From Noviherbaspirillum aridicola (GTDB lineage: Bacteria; Pseudomonadota; Gammaproteobacteria; Burkholderiales; Burkholderiaceae_D), in the NCBI RefSeq assembly GCF_019656455.1, contig NZ_BPMK01000002.1:1-64000 (forward strand): 64,000 bases of DNA, read 5' to 3'. A program made the position numbers and the translations under genes. The notes under the pieces were generated by a model. The model searched no databases. It saw only the letters and a program-made list of their open reading frames with translations, and was not told where the DNA came from. This document shows, one piece after another, positions 51,120 to 60,439 of this stretch. How positions within the stretch are numbered: position 1 is the first letter of the stretch; every line of letters starts with the position of its first letter.

Positions 51120-53585
51120 ATGAAAAAAATGATTGCGGTTATTTCCGCTGCGATGCTCGCAGCGTGCGGTGGTGGTGGCGGCGGAGACGATGATGTCGCA
51201 GCGAACAACACCGGCGCGGGAAGCGGCAGCGGCAGCGCCAGCGGCGGCACCGGTACCACGGGTGCGGCGGCCGATGCGGATCAGCAGGGCTCGGCGGCAT
51301 TGCCGGCCGCGGATTTCCTGCGCAGCGAATTCCAGGAAGGAACCGGCGAAATTCTGCTCTCCCGCCTCGCGCTCGAACGCGCCTCGTCGCCGAGAGTGCG
51401 CCAGTTCGCGCAATTGATGATCGACCACCATACCCGCGCCAACGCGGAGATCCAGGCGCTGGCCTCCGAGCGCGGCGTCAGTCTGTCGAGCGACGCCGGC
51501 TCCGATCACCAGACCAGGTATGCACAGTTGCAGGCCCTGTCCGGCAGCGAGTTCGACCGCGCCTACATGGACTACAACGTGGCGATGCACAACACCGAAG
51601 TCAATCAGCACGTCTCGATGCTCGTGGCGGCCGGTCAGCAGGATGGATTGAACGGCGTGGCGACGGGCACCATCGGCACCGGGTCCGGCACCGGGTCCGG
51701 CACCACCGGCACGGGTACGGGCACCACCGGCACGGGCACCAGCGGATCCGGCACGGACGCCTCGGGCACGGGCGCAAGCGGCACGGGTAGCGGGGCTGCC
51801 GGCACGGGCACCGGGACCACCGGCACGGGTACGGGGACGACTGGCACGGGTACGACCGGCACAGGCACCGGTACGGATGCTTCCGGCACCGGTACTACCG
51901 GCACGGGCGCTACCGGCACGGGCGCTACAGGCACGGGTACTACCGGCACGGGTGCTACAGGCACGGGTACTACCGGCACGGGTACTACTGGCACGGGTAC
52001 TACTGGCACGGGTACTACTGGCACGGGTGCTACTGGTACAGGAACGACTGGCACCGGCGCTACCGGCTCGGGCGCTACTGGTACAGGCACTACCGGATCG
52101 GGCACTACCGGCACGGGCACTACCGGCACAGGCACTACCGGCACAGGCACTACCGGCACAGGCACTACCGGCACAGGCACTACCGGCACAGGTGCGACCG
52201 GTACAGGTGCGACCGGTACAGGCACCACGGGTACAGGCACCACCGGCACAGGCACGACCTCTTCGGGCACGACCGGCGATACGACCGGCACCTCGGGCGG
52301 AGCGGCTGGCAGCGACGTCGATCTTGCTCTCGCTGCCTACCTCGTCAAGATGAAGACCGTTCTGTCGCAGCATCTCGGCATGGCGAAGGAAATCAATGGC
52401 GAGATCAATCCGTCGGCATGGCTGATCAATGCCTATCGCGACGGTCTTGCCGAGATCGAGCTGTCGAGGATCGCGCTGCAGCGCGCGCAGAACGCGGAAG
52501 TGCGCACCTACGCGCAGATGCTGATCGACGAGCACACCCGTCTCAACACGGAAGTCGCCCAGGTCATGCAGGCCAAGGGCATTACGCCGCCGACCACGGT
52601 GACCGCCGAAAACCGCAGCGCAGCCGAGGAGCTGGAAGAACTCGAAGGCGCGGTCTTCGACAAGGCCTACATGAACCACAACGTGATCGTGCATGCGCTG
52701 AGCGTGCAGCAGACGCGGGTACAGGCCTCGGGCGCGGGCGATGCGGATGTGCAGGCGCTGGCCGCGCGTTCCCTGCCGCATCTCGAGGAGCACCTCGCGA
52801 CCGCGACCCGGATCTACCAGGCGCTGCCGACCGATCTGTTGCTCGGTGCATGGACGGACGGCCTGGGCGAGATCCTGCTCTCCACGCTGGCGGTGCAGCG
52901 CGCTACGGATCCCGAAGTGCGGCAGTTCGCGCAATCCATGATCGACGACCATACGCGGGCCAATACCGTCGTCGCCGCTCTGGCGGATGAGCGCGACCGC
53001 TTCCTGCCGGTGGAGCCGTCGGCCGAAACGGCGCTCGCATTCATGCAGCTTGCGCCGCTGACGGGCCCCGCCTTCGACGCCGCTTACATGTCGAGCAATG
53101 TGGCCGTGCACGAGAAGGATGTCGCGCTGTTCACCGACCGTGCGCAGAACGAGCCGGATGAAGCCTTGCGCGCATTCGCGGCGCAAACCTTGCCGGTGCT
53201 GACCGCGCATCTGCAGGAAGCGACCACGCTGCGCGATCGCGTTGGCGCGGCGGCGGGTGCGAACGGCACGGGCACCGGCGGCACGGGCACCGGCAGCACC
53301 GGCGCCGGTACGGGCACGACCGGAACAGGCGCCCCCGGGACCGGTACGGACACCACCGGAACGGGCAGCACGGGCGCAGGCACCGGCACCACAGGTGCGG
53401 GCACCGGCACCACGGGTACGGGTACTGGCGCTACAGGCACTGGCACCGGCGCCACGGGTACCGGCACCACCGGCACGGGGACCGCAGGCACCGATACCGG
53501 CACCACCGGTGCGGGTTCGGGCAGCGGCGCCGCGACCGGCACCACCACGGGGGCGACCACGGGGGCGGCGGCCACCGCTTCCTGA
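51120..53585 (+). CDS. Lipoprotein with three DUF4142 units and long Gly-Thr repeats
   Basis: An 821-residue envelope protein. The lipobox LAAC (Cys16) precedes poly-Gly. Three DUF4142 (ferritin-like four-helix) units are visible. Unit 1 starts at [10 protein letters not shown] (about 60). Unit 2 has [18 protein letters not shown]. Unit 3 has [18 protein letters not shown]. Each holds QFAQ/TYAQxMIDxHT and FDxAYMxxNV motifs. A Gly-Thr repeat of about 210 residues (about 180-390) splits unit 1 before its last helix, which resumes at [19 protein letters not shown] second repeat makes the C-terminus. ATG 51120 has CTGGAG upstream and begins the signal peptide. DUF4142 function is unknown. Confidence 0.85.
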   Translation: MKKMIAVISAAMLAACGGGGGGDDDVAANNTGAGSGSGSASGGTGTTGAAADADQQGSAALPAADFLRSEFQEGTGEILLSRLALERASSPRVRQFAQLMIDHHTRANAEIQALASERGVSLSSDAGSDHQTRYAQLQALSGSEFDRAYMDYNVAMHNTEVNQHVSMLVAAGQQDGLNGVATGTIGTGSGTGSGTTGTGTGTTGTGTSGSGTDASGTGASGTGSGAAGTGTGTTGTGTGTTGTGTTGTGTGTDASGTGTTGTGATGTGATGTGTTGTGATGTGTTGTGTTGTGTTGTGTTGTGATGTGTTGTGATGSGATGTGTTGSGTTGTGTTGTGTTGTGTTGTGTTGTGTTGTGATGTGATGTGTTGTGTTGTGTTSSGTTGDTTGTSGGAAGSDVDLALAAYLVKMKTVLSQHLGMAKEINGEINPSAWLINAYRDGLAEIELSRIALQRAQNAEVRTYAQMLIDEHTRLNTEVAQVMQAKGITPPTTVTAENRSAAEELEELEGAVFDKAYMNHNVIVHALSVQQTRVQASGAGDADVQALAARSLPHLEEHLATATRIYQALPTDLLLGAWTDGLGEILLSTLAVQRATDPEVRQFAQSMIDDHTRANTVVAALADERDRFLPVEPSAETALAFMQLAPLTGPAFDAAYMSSNVAVHEKDVALFTDRAQNEPDEALRAFAAQTLPVLTAHLQEATTLRDRVGAAAGANGTGTGGTGTGSTGAGTGTTGTGAPGTGTDTTGTGSTGAGTGTTGAGTGTTGTGTGATGTGTGATGTGTTGTGTAGTDTGTTGAGSGSGAATGTTTGATTGAAATAS
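51658..52290. repeat. 15-base tandem repeat (TGTTG-coding minisatellite)
   Basis: About forty degenerate copies of a 15-base unit (pattern ACGGGYACTACYGGC) encode pentapeptides TGTTG or TGATG in frame. The unit keeps its codon phase throughout. A shorter related array at about 53262-53580 encodes the C-terminus. Copy number may vary between strains. Confidence 0.85.
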
Positions 53586-53617
53586 AGCGTGCCAGCGCGA
53601 TGAAGGCGGCAGGCCGA

Positions 53618-54178
53618 TCAGGGCTTGCCGCCCGGCCGCGGGGAGCGCGCGTCGTTTACGCGCCCCGCGGCCAGCAACGGATATGGATTGATCGGGCCTG
53701 ACGGCGTGTAGATGCCGTAGTGAAGATGCGGCGGCGTTCCCTTTGCGTTGCCGCTGTCGCCGACATAGCCGAGCACGGCGCCCGGCTGGATGCGCTCGCC
53801 GCTGCGGACATGAGCGTAGGCATCGAGATGGGCGTAGTAGTGGCGATGGCCGCCCGGACCGAGCACCCACACCACCTTGCCGCCGAGCCGGTTGCTGCCG
53901 CGGCGAAGTATCAGACCCTCCGTCGTCGATCTGACCGGCGTTCCTCGCGGCGCGAAGATGTCCACGCCCTCGTGACGTCGTCCTCCGCTGCGGGATGCAT
54001 GCCAGCTGTCGTGCATGCGCGCGCGCGGCGAGCCGAGCGGCTGCGGCAAGTCTTTCGGCGGCGGTAGCGCGAGCAGGCGGCCGAGATACACGCTGTGTTC
54101 GAGTACCGGCCTGACGAAGGCGATCAGCGCGCACAGCGCCACCGCCAGCGCGAGATTGCGCGGCGCGGCCACCAGCAT
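53618..54178 (-). CDS. M23 family metallopeptidase (LytM domain)
   Basis: A 186-residue envelope protein. An N-terminal membrane segment (about 6-24, NLALAVALCALIAFVRPVL) precedes a LytM domain (about 75-175). Zinc-site motifs are present: HEGVD (HxxxD) and HLHYG (HxH), with HYYAHLD in between, so it can be an active peptidoglycan endopeptidase. ATG 54178 is chosen; a GTG at 54196 is possible and neither has a good ribosome site. It lies 23 bases after a DegQ-like protease gene on the same strand and is probably co-transcribed. Confidence 0.85.
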   Translation of the reverse strand: MLVAAPRNLALAVALCALIAFVRPVLEHSVYLGRLLALPPPKDLPQPLGSPRARMHDSWHASRSGGRRHEGVDIFAPRGTPVRSTTEGLILRRGSNRLGGKVVWVLGPGGHRHYYAHLDAYAHVRSGERIQPGAVLGYVGDSGNAKGTPPHLHYGIYTPSGPINPYPLLAAGRVNDARSPRPGGKP

Positions 54179-54201
54179 GCCCGGCAGGCCGGCCACGCCG
54201 G

Positions 54202-55338
54202 TCAGCGATCCAGCGCCGCCACCTTGATATCGGCGGCGATCATCTTGCCCTCGCGCCAGACCTCCGCCTTGACCGTACTGCCGGGCCGCGTGCCGCCGAC
54301 CAGGCGCGCAAGGTCGGCGGTCATCTCGACCGGCTTGCCGTCGTAGCTCAGCACCACGTCGCCGGGGCGGATGCCGGCATCGTCCGCGGGTCCGCCGCGC
54401 TGCACCGCGGCCACCAGCGCGCCGCGCGGCTCCTTGAGCCCGGCCGCGGTGGCGAGGTCGAAGGTCAGCTCCTGCAGCTGTACCCCGATGCGTCCGCGTA
54501 TCACCCGGCCGCTCTCGCGCAACTGCTGGCCGATGTCCATCGCGATGTCGATCGGTATGGCGAACGAGATGCCCATGTAGCCGCCGGTCTGGCTGTAGAT
54601 CTGGGAATTGATGCCCACCACCTCGCCGCGCGTGCTGAACAGCGGTCCGCCCGAGTTGCCCGGGTTGACCGCGACGTCGGTCTGGATGAAGGGCACGTAG
54701 CTGCCGTTGGGCAGCAGCCGTCCCTTGGCGCTGACCACGCCCACGGTCACGCTGTTCTCGAAGCCGAAGGGCGCGCCGATGGCGGCCACCCATTCGCCCG
54801 GCTCGATGCGTACCGGGTTGCTGATCCTGACGGTGGGCAGGTCGCGCGCGTCGATCTTCAGCAGCGCGACATCGGTGTACGGATCGGCGCCGATGACCTT
54901 CGCCTTGTACTCGCGCTTGTTGGTCAGTTTCACCGATACCGCATCGGTGTCGGCGACCACGTGCGCATTGGTGAGGATGTAGCCGTCGTTGCTGATGATG
55001 AAGCCCGAGCCGAGGCTGGCCGCGGGCGCCTCGCCCACGTCGGGCTGCCCGCCGAAGCGGCGGAAGAACTCGAACAGCGGATCGCCGCTGCGCAGCCCGG
55101 GCGCGGCGCTCGCATGCCGCGTGGCGCTGATGTTCACCACGGTCGGCCCCTGCTGACGGACCAGGTTGACGAAGCTGGGCAGTTCGACGCCGCTGCCGGT
55201 CACCGGCGCCGGCGCCGGTGCGGCCGCAGGCGCGGGTGCCGAAGCCGCCGGCGGAGGGGGTGCGGGTTCATCCCGCGAGCAGGCCGCGAGCAAGGCCAGG
55301 GCAAGCACGCCGGCGTGCCTCGTGAGGGGGTGGGCCAT
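54202..55338 (-). CDS. DegQ/DegS-like trypsin-type serine protease with one PDZ domain, lipoprotein
   Basis: A 378-residue periplasmic protease of the HtrA family. The lipobox LAAC (Cys20) and a Pro/Ala-rich linker tether it to the membrane. The catalytic triad is intact: His in ILTNAHVVADTD, Asp in YTDVALLKID, Ser in GNSGGPLF. A single PDZ domain follows (about 280-370, GRIGVQLQEL to the end). DegP/DegQ have two PDZ domains and DegS one, but DegS has a membrane helix; the lipid anchor here is a variant. It is 15 bases downstream of a DUF2231 gene and 23 upstream of a LytM gene: a probable envelope operon. Confidence 0.92.
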   Translation of the reverse strand: MAHPLTRHAGVLALALLAACSRDEPAPPPPAASAPAPAAAPAPAPVTGSGVELPSFVNLVRQQGPTVVNISATRHASAAPGLRSGDPLFEFFRRFGGQPDVGEAPAASLGSGFIISNDGYILTNAHVVADTDAVSVKLTNKREYKAKVIGADPYTDVALLKIDARDLPTVRISNPVRIEPGEWVAAIGAPFGFENSVTVGVVSAKGRLLPNGSYVPFIQTDVAVNPGNSGGPLFSTRGEVVGINSQIYSQTGGYMGISFAIPIDIAMDIGQQLRESGRVIRGRIGVQLQELTFDLATAAGLKEPRGALVAAVQRGGPADDAGIRPGDVVLSYDGKPVEMTADLARLVGGTRPGSTVKAEVWREGKMIAADIKVAALDR

Positions 55339-55353
55339 GAGGGCGCTCCCCGT

Positions 55354-55887
55354 TCAGTGCAGAACGGGGCCGGCGGAAGGCGCCAGCTTCTCCTCGCGCA
55401 GCATCGCGGTTTCCAGCAGCTCGTCGGCGGGCGGCGCAAGCTCGGGCGCGCCGGCGGTCGGATCGACGCCGCTCACCCGCATGCCCTGGTCGTACACCAT
55501 CCTGCCGCCGAACCAGCCGGACACGAGCACCCCGGCGGCCGCTGCCGCCGACAGCATCAGCGAGCCGGCGCGCCGGTCAGCGCGGCGCTGGAACACATTG
55601 AGCAGGGTGAGCGCCATGGCGGCGCCGTTGAGCGAGGCGTGCACGTTGGCCGTGCGCTTGACTTCGGTCTCGGGCGATATGGTCAGGTAGTCCATCAGGC
55701 CGGACGTGGCGGCCGCCACGCCCCCGACCAGCCCTCCCACCAGGCTGTAATAGGCGGCGTCCGCGTAGGACTCGTCGCCGCTGCGCCGGTACATGGCATC
55801 CATCACGAAGCCGAAGGGAATCAGGGCGGCCGGCGCGACGATCAGCATGGGATGCAATGGATGGCCGGCAAAAGTGGACTTGGGCAT
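55354..55887 (-). CDS. DUF2231 membrane protein
   Basis: A 177-residue inner-membrane protein with four hydrophobic helices. The family signature GHPLHPMLIVAPAALIPFG (about 8-26) is at the N-terminus, and a second His is in NVHASLNG. DUF2231 proteins may bind haem through such histidines; that is inference. ATG 55887 is chosen for AAGGAAAG just upstream. It is probably the first gene of an operon with the DegQ-like and LytM genes. Confidence 0.85.
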   Translation of the reverse strand: MPKSTFAGHPLHPMLIVAPAALIPFGFVMDAMYRRSGDESYADAAYYSLVGGLVGGVAAATSGLMDYLTISPETEVKRTANVHASLNGAAMALTLLNVFQRRADRRAGSLMLSAAAAAGVLVSGWFGGRMVYDQGMRVSGVDPTAGAPELAPPADELLETAMLREEKLAPSAGPVLH

Positions 55888-55965
55888 GGTCTTTCCTTGG
55901 AGGGTGGCGAATACTTCTATAGTTATTCGCAACCACGCAAGGTTCCCGCCCGCGGCTCGCGCCGC

Positions 55966-57129
55966 TCAGGCCAGCATGCGCGAACGCGATGCGACGAGAG
56001 CAATGATGATGCTGAGCATGCCGATCAGGCCGATCGCCATCTGCATGCCGAGCACGTCGGCGATGGTGCCGATCACCGGCGGGCCCACCAGGCCGCCGAC
56101 ATGGCAGAGGGTGGCGACGCTGGCCGAGGCCATCGCGCCCTGCTGTCCGGCGGCGCTGAAGATGAAGGGGAACAGCAGCGCCAGACCGAGGCCGGAGCAG
56201 GCGAAACCGGCCAGCGCGAGCCAGGCGTTCGGCGCAAACACCGCGAGGAACAGGCCGCAGGCGGAGAGCGCGGCGCCGAAGCTCACCAGGCGCCGCGCGC
56301 CATGGCGCTCCTTCAGGCGGTCGCCGAACAGGCGGCACACCAGCATCATCACGGTGAACGCCGACAGCGACAGCGGGGCCACGCCTTCGCTCGCGCCGAA
56401 ATGATCCTTCATGAACACGCCGCTCCAGTCGGCGATGCTGTTTTCCGACATGGCGCCGCAGAAGCCGAGCAGGCCGAGCAGGGCGAGCGGGCCGCGCGGC
56501 AGCGCGAAGGCCTTGCGCTCGATCGTCTCGCGCTGGTCGCCGCCCTGCAACATCTGGCTCGCGGTCCACAGCAGCATCGCGGCCGGCAGGGCGATGGCGA
56601 GGAAGTGCGAGGAAGGCGGGATGCCGGCGCCGGCCAGCGCGCTGCCGAGCAGGGCGCCGCACAGCGAACCCGAGCAGCCGAGCGCGTGCAGCATCGACAT
56701 GCGGGAGGTGCCGGCCGCTTTTTCATAGCGGGCCGCCATGGCATTGAGGCCGACGCCGAAGCAGCCGCCGGTGACGCCGAGCATGAGCACGGCCAGCATC
56801 AGCAGCGGTACCGAAGGCGCCATGCCGATACCCACCAGCACCATGCACAAGCCCATGGCGCCGGCGCGCACCGTGCGGCGTGCGCCGAGGCCGGACATCA
56901 TGCGCGCGGCCAGCGGATAGGAGATCAGCGCGCCGAGGCCGCCGCACAGAAGCACGAAGGACAGCAGGGTATGCGAAATCTGCAGGCCGTCGCGCAGCGC
57001 GGGAATGCGGCTGGCCCAGCTGCCCATGATCAGGCCCGACAGGGCGAACACGGCGGGCAGCGCATAGGGCCGCAGGTTGGGGACGACGAGGCGTGAAGGA
57101 AAACTGTTAGCGGTTTGGGCGGTGTGCAT
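55966..57129 (-). CDS. Major facilitator superfamily transporter
   Basis: A 387-residue protein with about twelve membrane helices in two halves. The MFS motif A region appears as SYPLAARMMSGLGARRTVRAG after helix 2 (split here as YPLAARMMSGLGARR), and a similar LFGDRLKERHGARRLVS occurs in the second half. It resembles YbjJ-type MFS proteins. The substrate is unknown. It is 79 bases upstream of the DUF2231 gene, on the same strand. Confidence 0.85.
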   Translation of the reverse strand: MHTAQTANSFPSRLVVPNLRPYALPAVFALSGLIMGSWASRIPALRDGLQISHTLLSFVLLCGGLGALISYPLAARMMSGLGARRTVRAGAMGLCMVLVGIGMAPSVPLLMLAVLMLGVTGGCFGVGLNAMAARYEKAAGTSRMSMLHALGCSGSLCGALLGSALAGAGIPPSSHFLAIALPAAMLLWTASQMLQGGDQRETIERKAFALPRGPLALLGLLGFCGAMSENSIADWSGVFMKDHFGASEGVAPLSLSAFTVMMLVCRLFGDRLKERHGARRLVSFGAALSACGLFLAVFAPNAWLALAGFACSGLGLALLFPFIFSAAGQQGAMASASVATLCHVGGLVGPPVIGTIADVLGMQMAIGLIGMLSIIIALVASRSRMLA

Positions 57130-57291
57130 CGATTATCCAGGGCAACGTTTCTATGACGTAATGCGCCTGTGATGCCTGCCGTCCGGAAATAGTTTCCCGG
57201 AATCAGAAAAAGTTTTGGGCGGAAAAAACGGGCAGAGTCGTTCGGCCAACAAGCTGGCAGAAAGACATGCGGAACCTGCAAGGAAAGGTGC

Positions 57292-58398
57292 CTATTCGGA
57301 GGCCGGGCGTAGCCTCGGGTGCACCTGTTCGAGCGGCACCCGCATGGGGAGCGGGGTGTCGGGATGCCATTGCACGGTGTGGACCGGGAAGGCGATCCGG
57401 ATGCCGAGCCGGCGGAAGTCGCGCATCAGGCGCAGGTTGATCGCCTGGTGGATGTCCATGTAGACATTGAAGTCCGGCGTGAGCACGTAGTAGACGTTTT
57501 CGAAGATCAGCCCGCGCTCGGAAAAGGTCTTGAAGTGCGAGCGGTCGAAGCGGGTCTGGAAGCCGGCGGCGGCGATCGCTTCCTTCACCAGGCCGGGTAT
57601 CTTCTCGATGTGCTCGACTGGCGTGTCGTGGGCGATGCCGAACTCGAAGGCGACGCGACGCTCTTCCATGCGCTTGAAATTGCTGATGCGCTTCTTGAGC
57701 AGCTCCGTGTTGGAAAACACGATCTGCTCGCCGCCGAGGCTGCGGATGCGGGTGGTCTTGAGTCCGACGTATTCGACCGTGCCCATGAAGTCGTCGACCA
57801 CGATGAAATCGCCGATCACAAAGGGCTTGTCGAGCGCGATCGAGACGGATGAAAAAATGTCCCCGAGGATGTTCTGCACCGCCAGCGCGACCGCGACGCC
57901 GCCGATGCCGAGCGAGGCGGCCAGGGTCGTGATGTTGAAGCCGAGATTGTCGAGCACCAGCAGCACCGCCACCGACCACAGCACGATGCGCAGCAGCAGG
58001 CCCACCGCCAGCAGATGGGTCGCGCTCGACGGATTGGAGGCGCGATGCGATTCAAAGGCCCGATCAAGCGACACTGACAGCAGGCGATTCGCCCACAGCG
58101 CCGCCTGCAGCACGCCGATCACCACCCAGCCGTATTCCAGCAGCCGGCGGTACTGGTCCGGCAGCGCCATCTGGCTGAGGCCGGCCAGCACCGCGACCGC
58201 GAACAGGAAAAGATGGCTGGTCGCGTCGAGCAATTGCTCCGGATAGCTGAGGAAGGCAAGGCCGCGGCGCGAGGCCAGCTTGTGCAGCTGGCGGCCGACC
58301 ATCGCGCGCAGCAGCAGCAGGGCGGAAAACACGCAGAGCGTCACCACCGCCGCGAAGGTCCAGCTGGAAGAAATGTCGAAGTGAAAGTTGAAAGGCAT
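57292..58398 (-). CDS. MscS-type mechanosensitive ion channel
   Basis: A 368-residue small-conductance mechanosensitive channel. About five membrane helices lie in residues 12-185. The pore helix and beta domain are conserved: SLGIGGVAVALAVQNILGDIFSS (Gly/Ala packing, split as GIGGVAVALAVQNILGD), then DFIVVDDFMGTVEYVGLKTTRIRS and SNTELLKKRISNFKR. The C-terminal alpha/beta domain covers about 255-350. It protects against osmotic downshock in the family. An N-terminal extra helix pair, compared with 286-residue E. coli MscS, is present. Good Shine-Dalgarno is not obvious. Confidence 0.92.
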   Translation of the reverse strand: MPFNFHFDISSSWTFAAVVTLCVFSALLLLRAMVGRQLHKLASRRGLAFLSYPEQLLDATSHLFLFAVAVLAGLSQMALPDQYRRLLEYGWVVIGVLQAALWANRLLSVSLDRAFESHRASNPSSATHLLAVGLLLRIVLWSVAVLLVLDNLGFNITTLAASLGIGGVAVALAVQNILGDIFSSVSIALDKPFVIGDFIVVDDFMGTVEYVGLKTTRIRSLGGEQIVFSNTELLKKRISNFKRMEERRVAFEFGIAHDTPVEHIEKIPGLVKEAIAAAGFQTRFDRSHFKTFSERGLIFENVYYVLTPDFNVYMDIHQAINLRLMRDFRRLGIRIAFPVHTVQWHPDTPLPMRVPLEQVHPRLRPASE

Positions 58399-58497
58399 AT
58401 CACGCTGACCGGCGGCGCCGCGTTCCGGTTCCCCCGCAACTTGTACCGGCGCGCGCGTTCATAGTGTCATCCATGCATGACGAAAAGGAGATGCAAG

Positions 58498-58809
58498 ATG
58501 GCAAATACTCAGCAACCCGATCAGGGCCGGCAGACGCCGCCGCAGGTGTCGCAGCAGGTGACGTCGGCGTCCCAGCTGTCCCAGTCCGGAGACGACAACG
58601 CCGAAGACGGCCGCTTCAGCGTCGCCGAGGAAGTCAATCTCGACGAGCAGTCCGACCAGGCGCGCCGCGTCGGCCAGCCGCCGGAAGGCCAGGGCGACCC
58701 GTCGGAGGCGATGGCCAGGTCGCTGCAGCAGGGCCAGGACGAAGCCGGCGCCGGCGCCAGGGAAAACCTGCAGGCATCGATCGAACGGGCGGTGCCGCGC
58801 GGCGACTGA
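58498..58809 (+). CDS. Small acidic hydrophilic protein of unknown function
   Basis: A 103-residue Gln/Asp/Glu-rich protein, probably disordered, with no signal peptide or membrane segment. Segments such as GRFSVAEEVNLDEQSDQARR may form a helix. No family is recognised. AAAAGGAG stands 7 bases before ATG 58498, one of the strongest ribosome sites in the window, so high expression is likely. It is divergent from mscS. Confidence 0.65.
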   Translation: MANTQQPDQGRQTPPQVSQQVTSASQLSQSGDDNAEDGRFSVAEEVNLDEQSDQARRVGQPPEGQGDPSEAMARSLQQGQDEAGAGARENLQASIERAVPRGD

Positions 58810-58852
58810 GGTCGATGTTAGGATGGCGGCGTTTTCCCCATGCGCCCCGTCC

Positions 58853-59794
58853 ATGCTGTTACCGCAACGCCCGATCGTTCTGCCGGCGCCCCTGCAGCGC
58901 CGGCTCGAAGCGGCCGCCGCCGGTTTTTTTCGCGGCGACGGCCGCTTCGATTTTTCCCGCCCGGCCGGCGAGCCCGCGCTCGTCGGTCCCGATTCCACCG
59001 CCTGGAAAATCTTCAAGAACCCGGTCACGCTGATGATAGGCGGCATCGCCGCCGTCATTCTCGAGCTTGCCGAACCCCGCGTCCGCGCCGGCGTCTGGGA
59101 GCACACCAGCTTTCGTCGCCAGCCGCTGCAGCGCCTGCAGCGTACCGGGCTGGCGGCGATGATGACGGTGTACGGGCCGCGCAGCCAGGCCGAGGCGATG
59201 ATCGCCAGGGTCGGCGCCATGCATGCGAGAATCGCCGGCGTCACGCCCGAAGGCCAGGCCTACCGCGCGGATGATCCCGCGCTGCTCGACTGGGTACAGG
59301 CGACGGCGAGCTTCGGCTTCATCGAGGCGTGGGCGGAGTGGGTGGCGCCGCTGTCGCGCGCGGAGCGCGACCGCTATTACGCGGATGGACAGGCATCGGC
59401 GCGGCTGTATGGCGCGACCTCGGCGCCGGCTTCCCAGGCGGCGCTCGAGCGCCTGTTCGACGCCACGGTCGGACAACTCGGCGGCTCGCCGGTGCTCGCC
59501 GAGTTTCTCGGCCTGATGCGCTCGGTTCCGCTGGTGCCGCCCGCGCTGGCGCCGCTGCAGTCGTGGATGGTGGCGGCGGCGGTCGAGCTGGTGCCGCCGG
59601 CGGTCGCCGCCAGGATCGGTCTCGACGGAGAGGCGCGCCTGGCGGGATGGCAGCGGCGGCTGCTGCAGTCCGCGGCGCGCGCGGCGGACAGGGTCGTGCT
59701 GCATGAGGCGCCGCCGGCGCAGTCCTGCCGCCGGCTCGGCCTGCCTCCCGATTATCTCTACCGGCCGCGTGCGCCGGACGCTTCCCGGCACTGA
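58853..59794 (+). CDS. MpaB-family oxygenase (DUF2236)
   Basis: A 313-residue protein of the latex-clearing/MpaB-like haem protein family DUF2236. Diagnostic features are the segment WEHTSFRRQPLQRLQRTG (about 83-100), YGPRSQAEAMIARVGAMHAR with the conserved His near 123, and WVQATASFGFIEAWAEW. Members are membrane-associated or soluble oxygenases; the substrate is unknown. ATG 58853 is taken for the usual N-terminus; ATG 58823 in frame is also possible. A DUF3820 gene begins one base after its stop, so the two are coupled. Confidence 0.8.
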   Translation: MLLPQRPIVLPAPLQRRLEAAAAGFFRGDGRFDFSRPAGEPALVGPDSTAWKIFKNPVTLMIGGIAAVILELAEPRVRAGVWEHTSFRRQPLQRLQRTGLAAMMTVYGPRSQAEAMIARVGAMHARIAGVTPEGQAYRADDPALLDWVQATASFGFIEAWAEWVAPLSRAERDRYYADGQASARLYGATSAPASQAALERLFDATVGQLGGSPVLAEFLGLMRSVPLVPPALAPLQSWMVAAAVELVPPAVAARIGLDGEARLAGWQRRLLQSAARAADRVVLHEAPPAQSCRRLGLPPDYLYRPRAPDASRH

Positions 59795-59795
59795 C

Positions 59796-60005
59796 ATGGA
59801 CCCGCGACATCTTCAACTGCTCGTCACCCGCGAGATGCCCTTCGGGAAATACAAGGGCCGGCTGCTCGCCGATCTGCCCGGCCACTATCTCGGCTGGTTT
59901 GCGCGCGAGGGATTTCCGAAGGGCGAACTCGGCCAGCTGCTCGCGCTCATGTACGAACTCGACCACAACGCGCTGCGGCACCTGCTCGATCCGCTGCGCA
60001 GGTGA
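59796..60005 (+). CDS. DUF3820 family protein
   Basis: A 69-residue cytoplasmic protein of the DUF3820 family (putative quorum-sensing-regulated virulence factor in databases). The signature MPFGKYKGRLLADLPGHYLGW (split here as MPFGKYKGR and LPGHYLGWF) is clear. Similar KYKG modules occur next to nuclease domains. Function is unproved. The start overlaps the tail of the oxygenase gene, with one base between. Confidence 0.85.
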   Translation: MDPRHLQLLVTREMPFGKYKGRLLADLPGHYLGWFAREGFPKGELGQLLALMYELDHNALRHLLDPLRR

Positions 60006-60120
60006 GGGCGGTCGACGAGCGTCGAATGCGGTGCTTCCAAAGCCTGCGCGGAATCAGCGCGGACCCCGGCGCCGGCGGCTATCGTTGTGGCGGATCCCCG
60101 AATTCCTTCCCGCAAGCCAC

Positions 60121-60381
60121 ATGGCCATTTTCGACGACGACCGCCAGCGCAAGGCCGCACTGTTTCTGCTGGCCGCGGCGAGCGCTTTCATCGCGGGCGC
60201 CGGTCTGCAGCTGCTTCTGCTCGGCGCCGCGCCGATGGATGCGGTGAAGGGCGGCGGCCGCGTGCTGTTCTGGGGCGGCATTACCGCGGCATTGCTCGCC
60301 CGTGTGCATGGCCGCACGCTTCCCGGGATTTCCCTCGCCACCTGGACCGGCGCCGGACTCATCATCGTGAGCTGGTGGTAG
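60121..60381 (+). CDS. Small membrane protein of unknown function
   Basis: An 86-residue protein with two or three hydrophobic helices (about 11-37, 44-58 and 68-84). The N-terminus is charged (MAIFDDDRQRKAALF). No family is recognised. The ATG at 60121 has no strong ribosome site; the hydrophobic pattern supports it over longer starts. It ends convergently with a lipoprotein gene. Confidence 0.5.
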   Translation: MAIFDDDRQRKAALFLLAAASAFIAGAGLQLLLLGAAPMDAVKGGGRVLFWGGITAALLARVHGRTLPGISLATWTGAGLIIVSWW

Positions 60382-60392
60382 GGCCCGCCCGC

Positions 60393-60419
60393 AAAAAAAA
60401 CGGGCGCCTGCGCGCCCGT
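60393..60419 (-). terminator. Terminator of the three-repeat lipoprotein gene
   Basis: On the minus strand a perfect 8-bp stem (ACGGGCGC with GCGCCCGT) and loop of 4 is followed by eight T. It lies 20 bases after the stop at 60440. Confidence 0.85.
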
Positions 60420-60439
60420 CGTTCAATCCGCAACCATCC

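Noticed and set aside
51658..52290. Possible CRISPR array
   Set aside because: The unit is 15 bases, tandem and in frame, without unique spacers of 30-40 bases, and no cas genes are present.
51078..54134. 1018-residue minus-strand frame with Cys/Gly/Thr-rich repeats
   Set aside because: The repeats are the antisense of the in-frame TGTTG repeats of the DUF4142 lipoprotein, and the rest overlaps the M23 gene.
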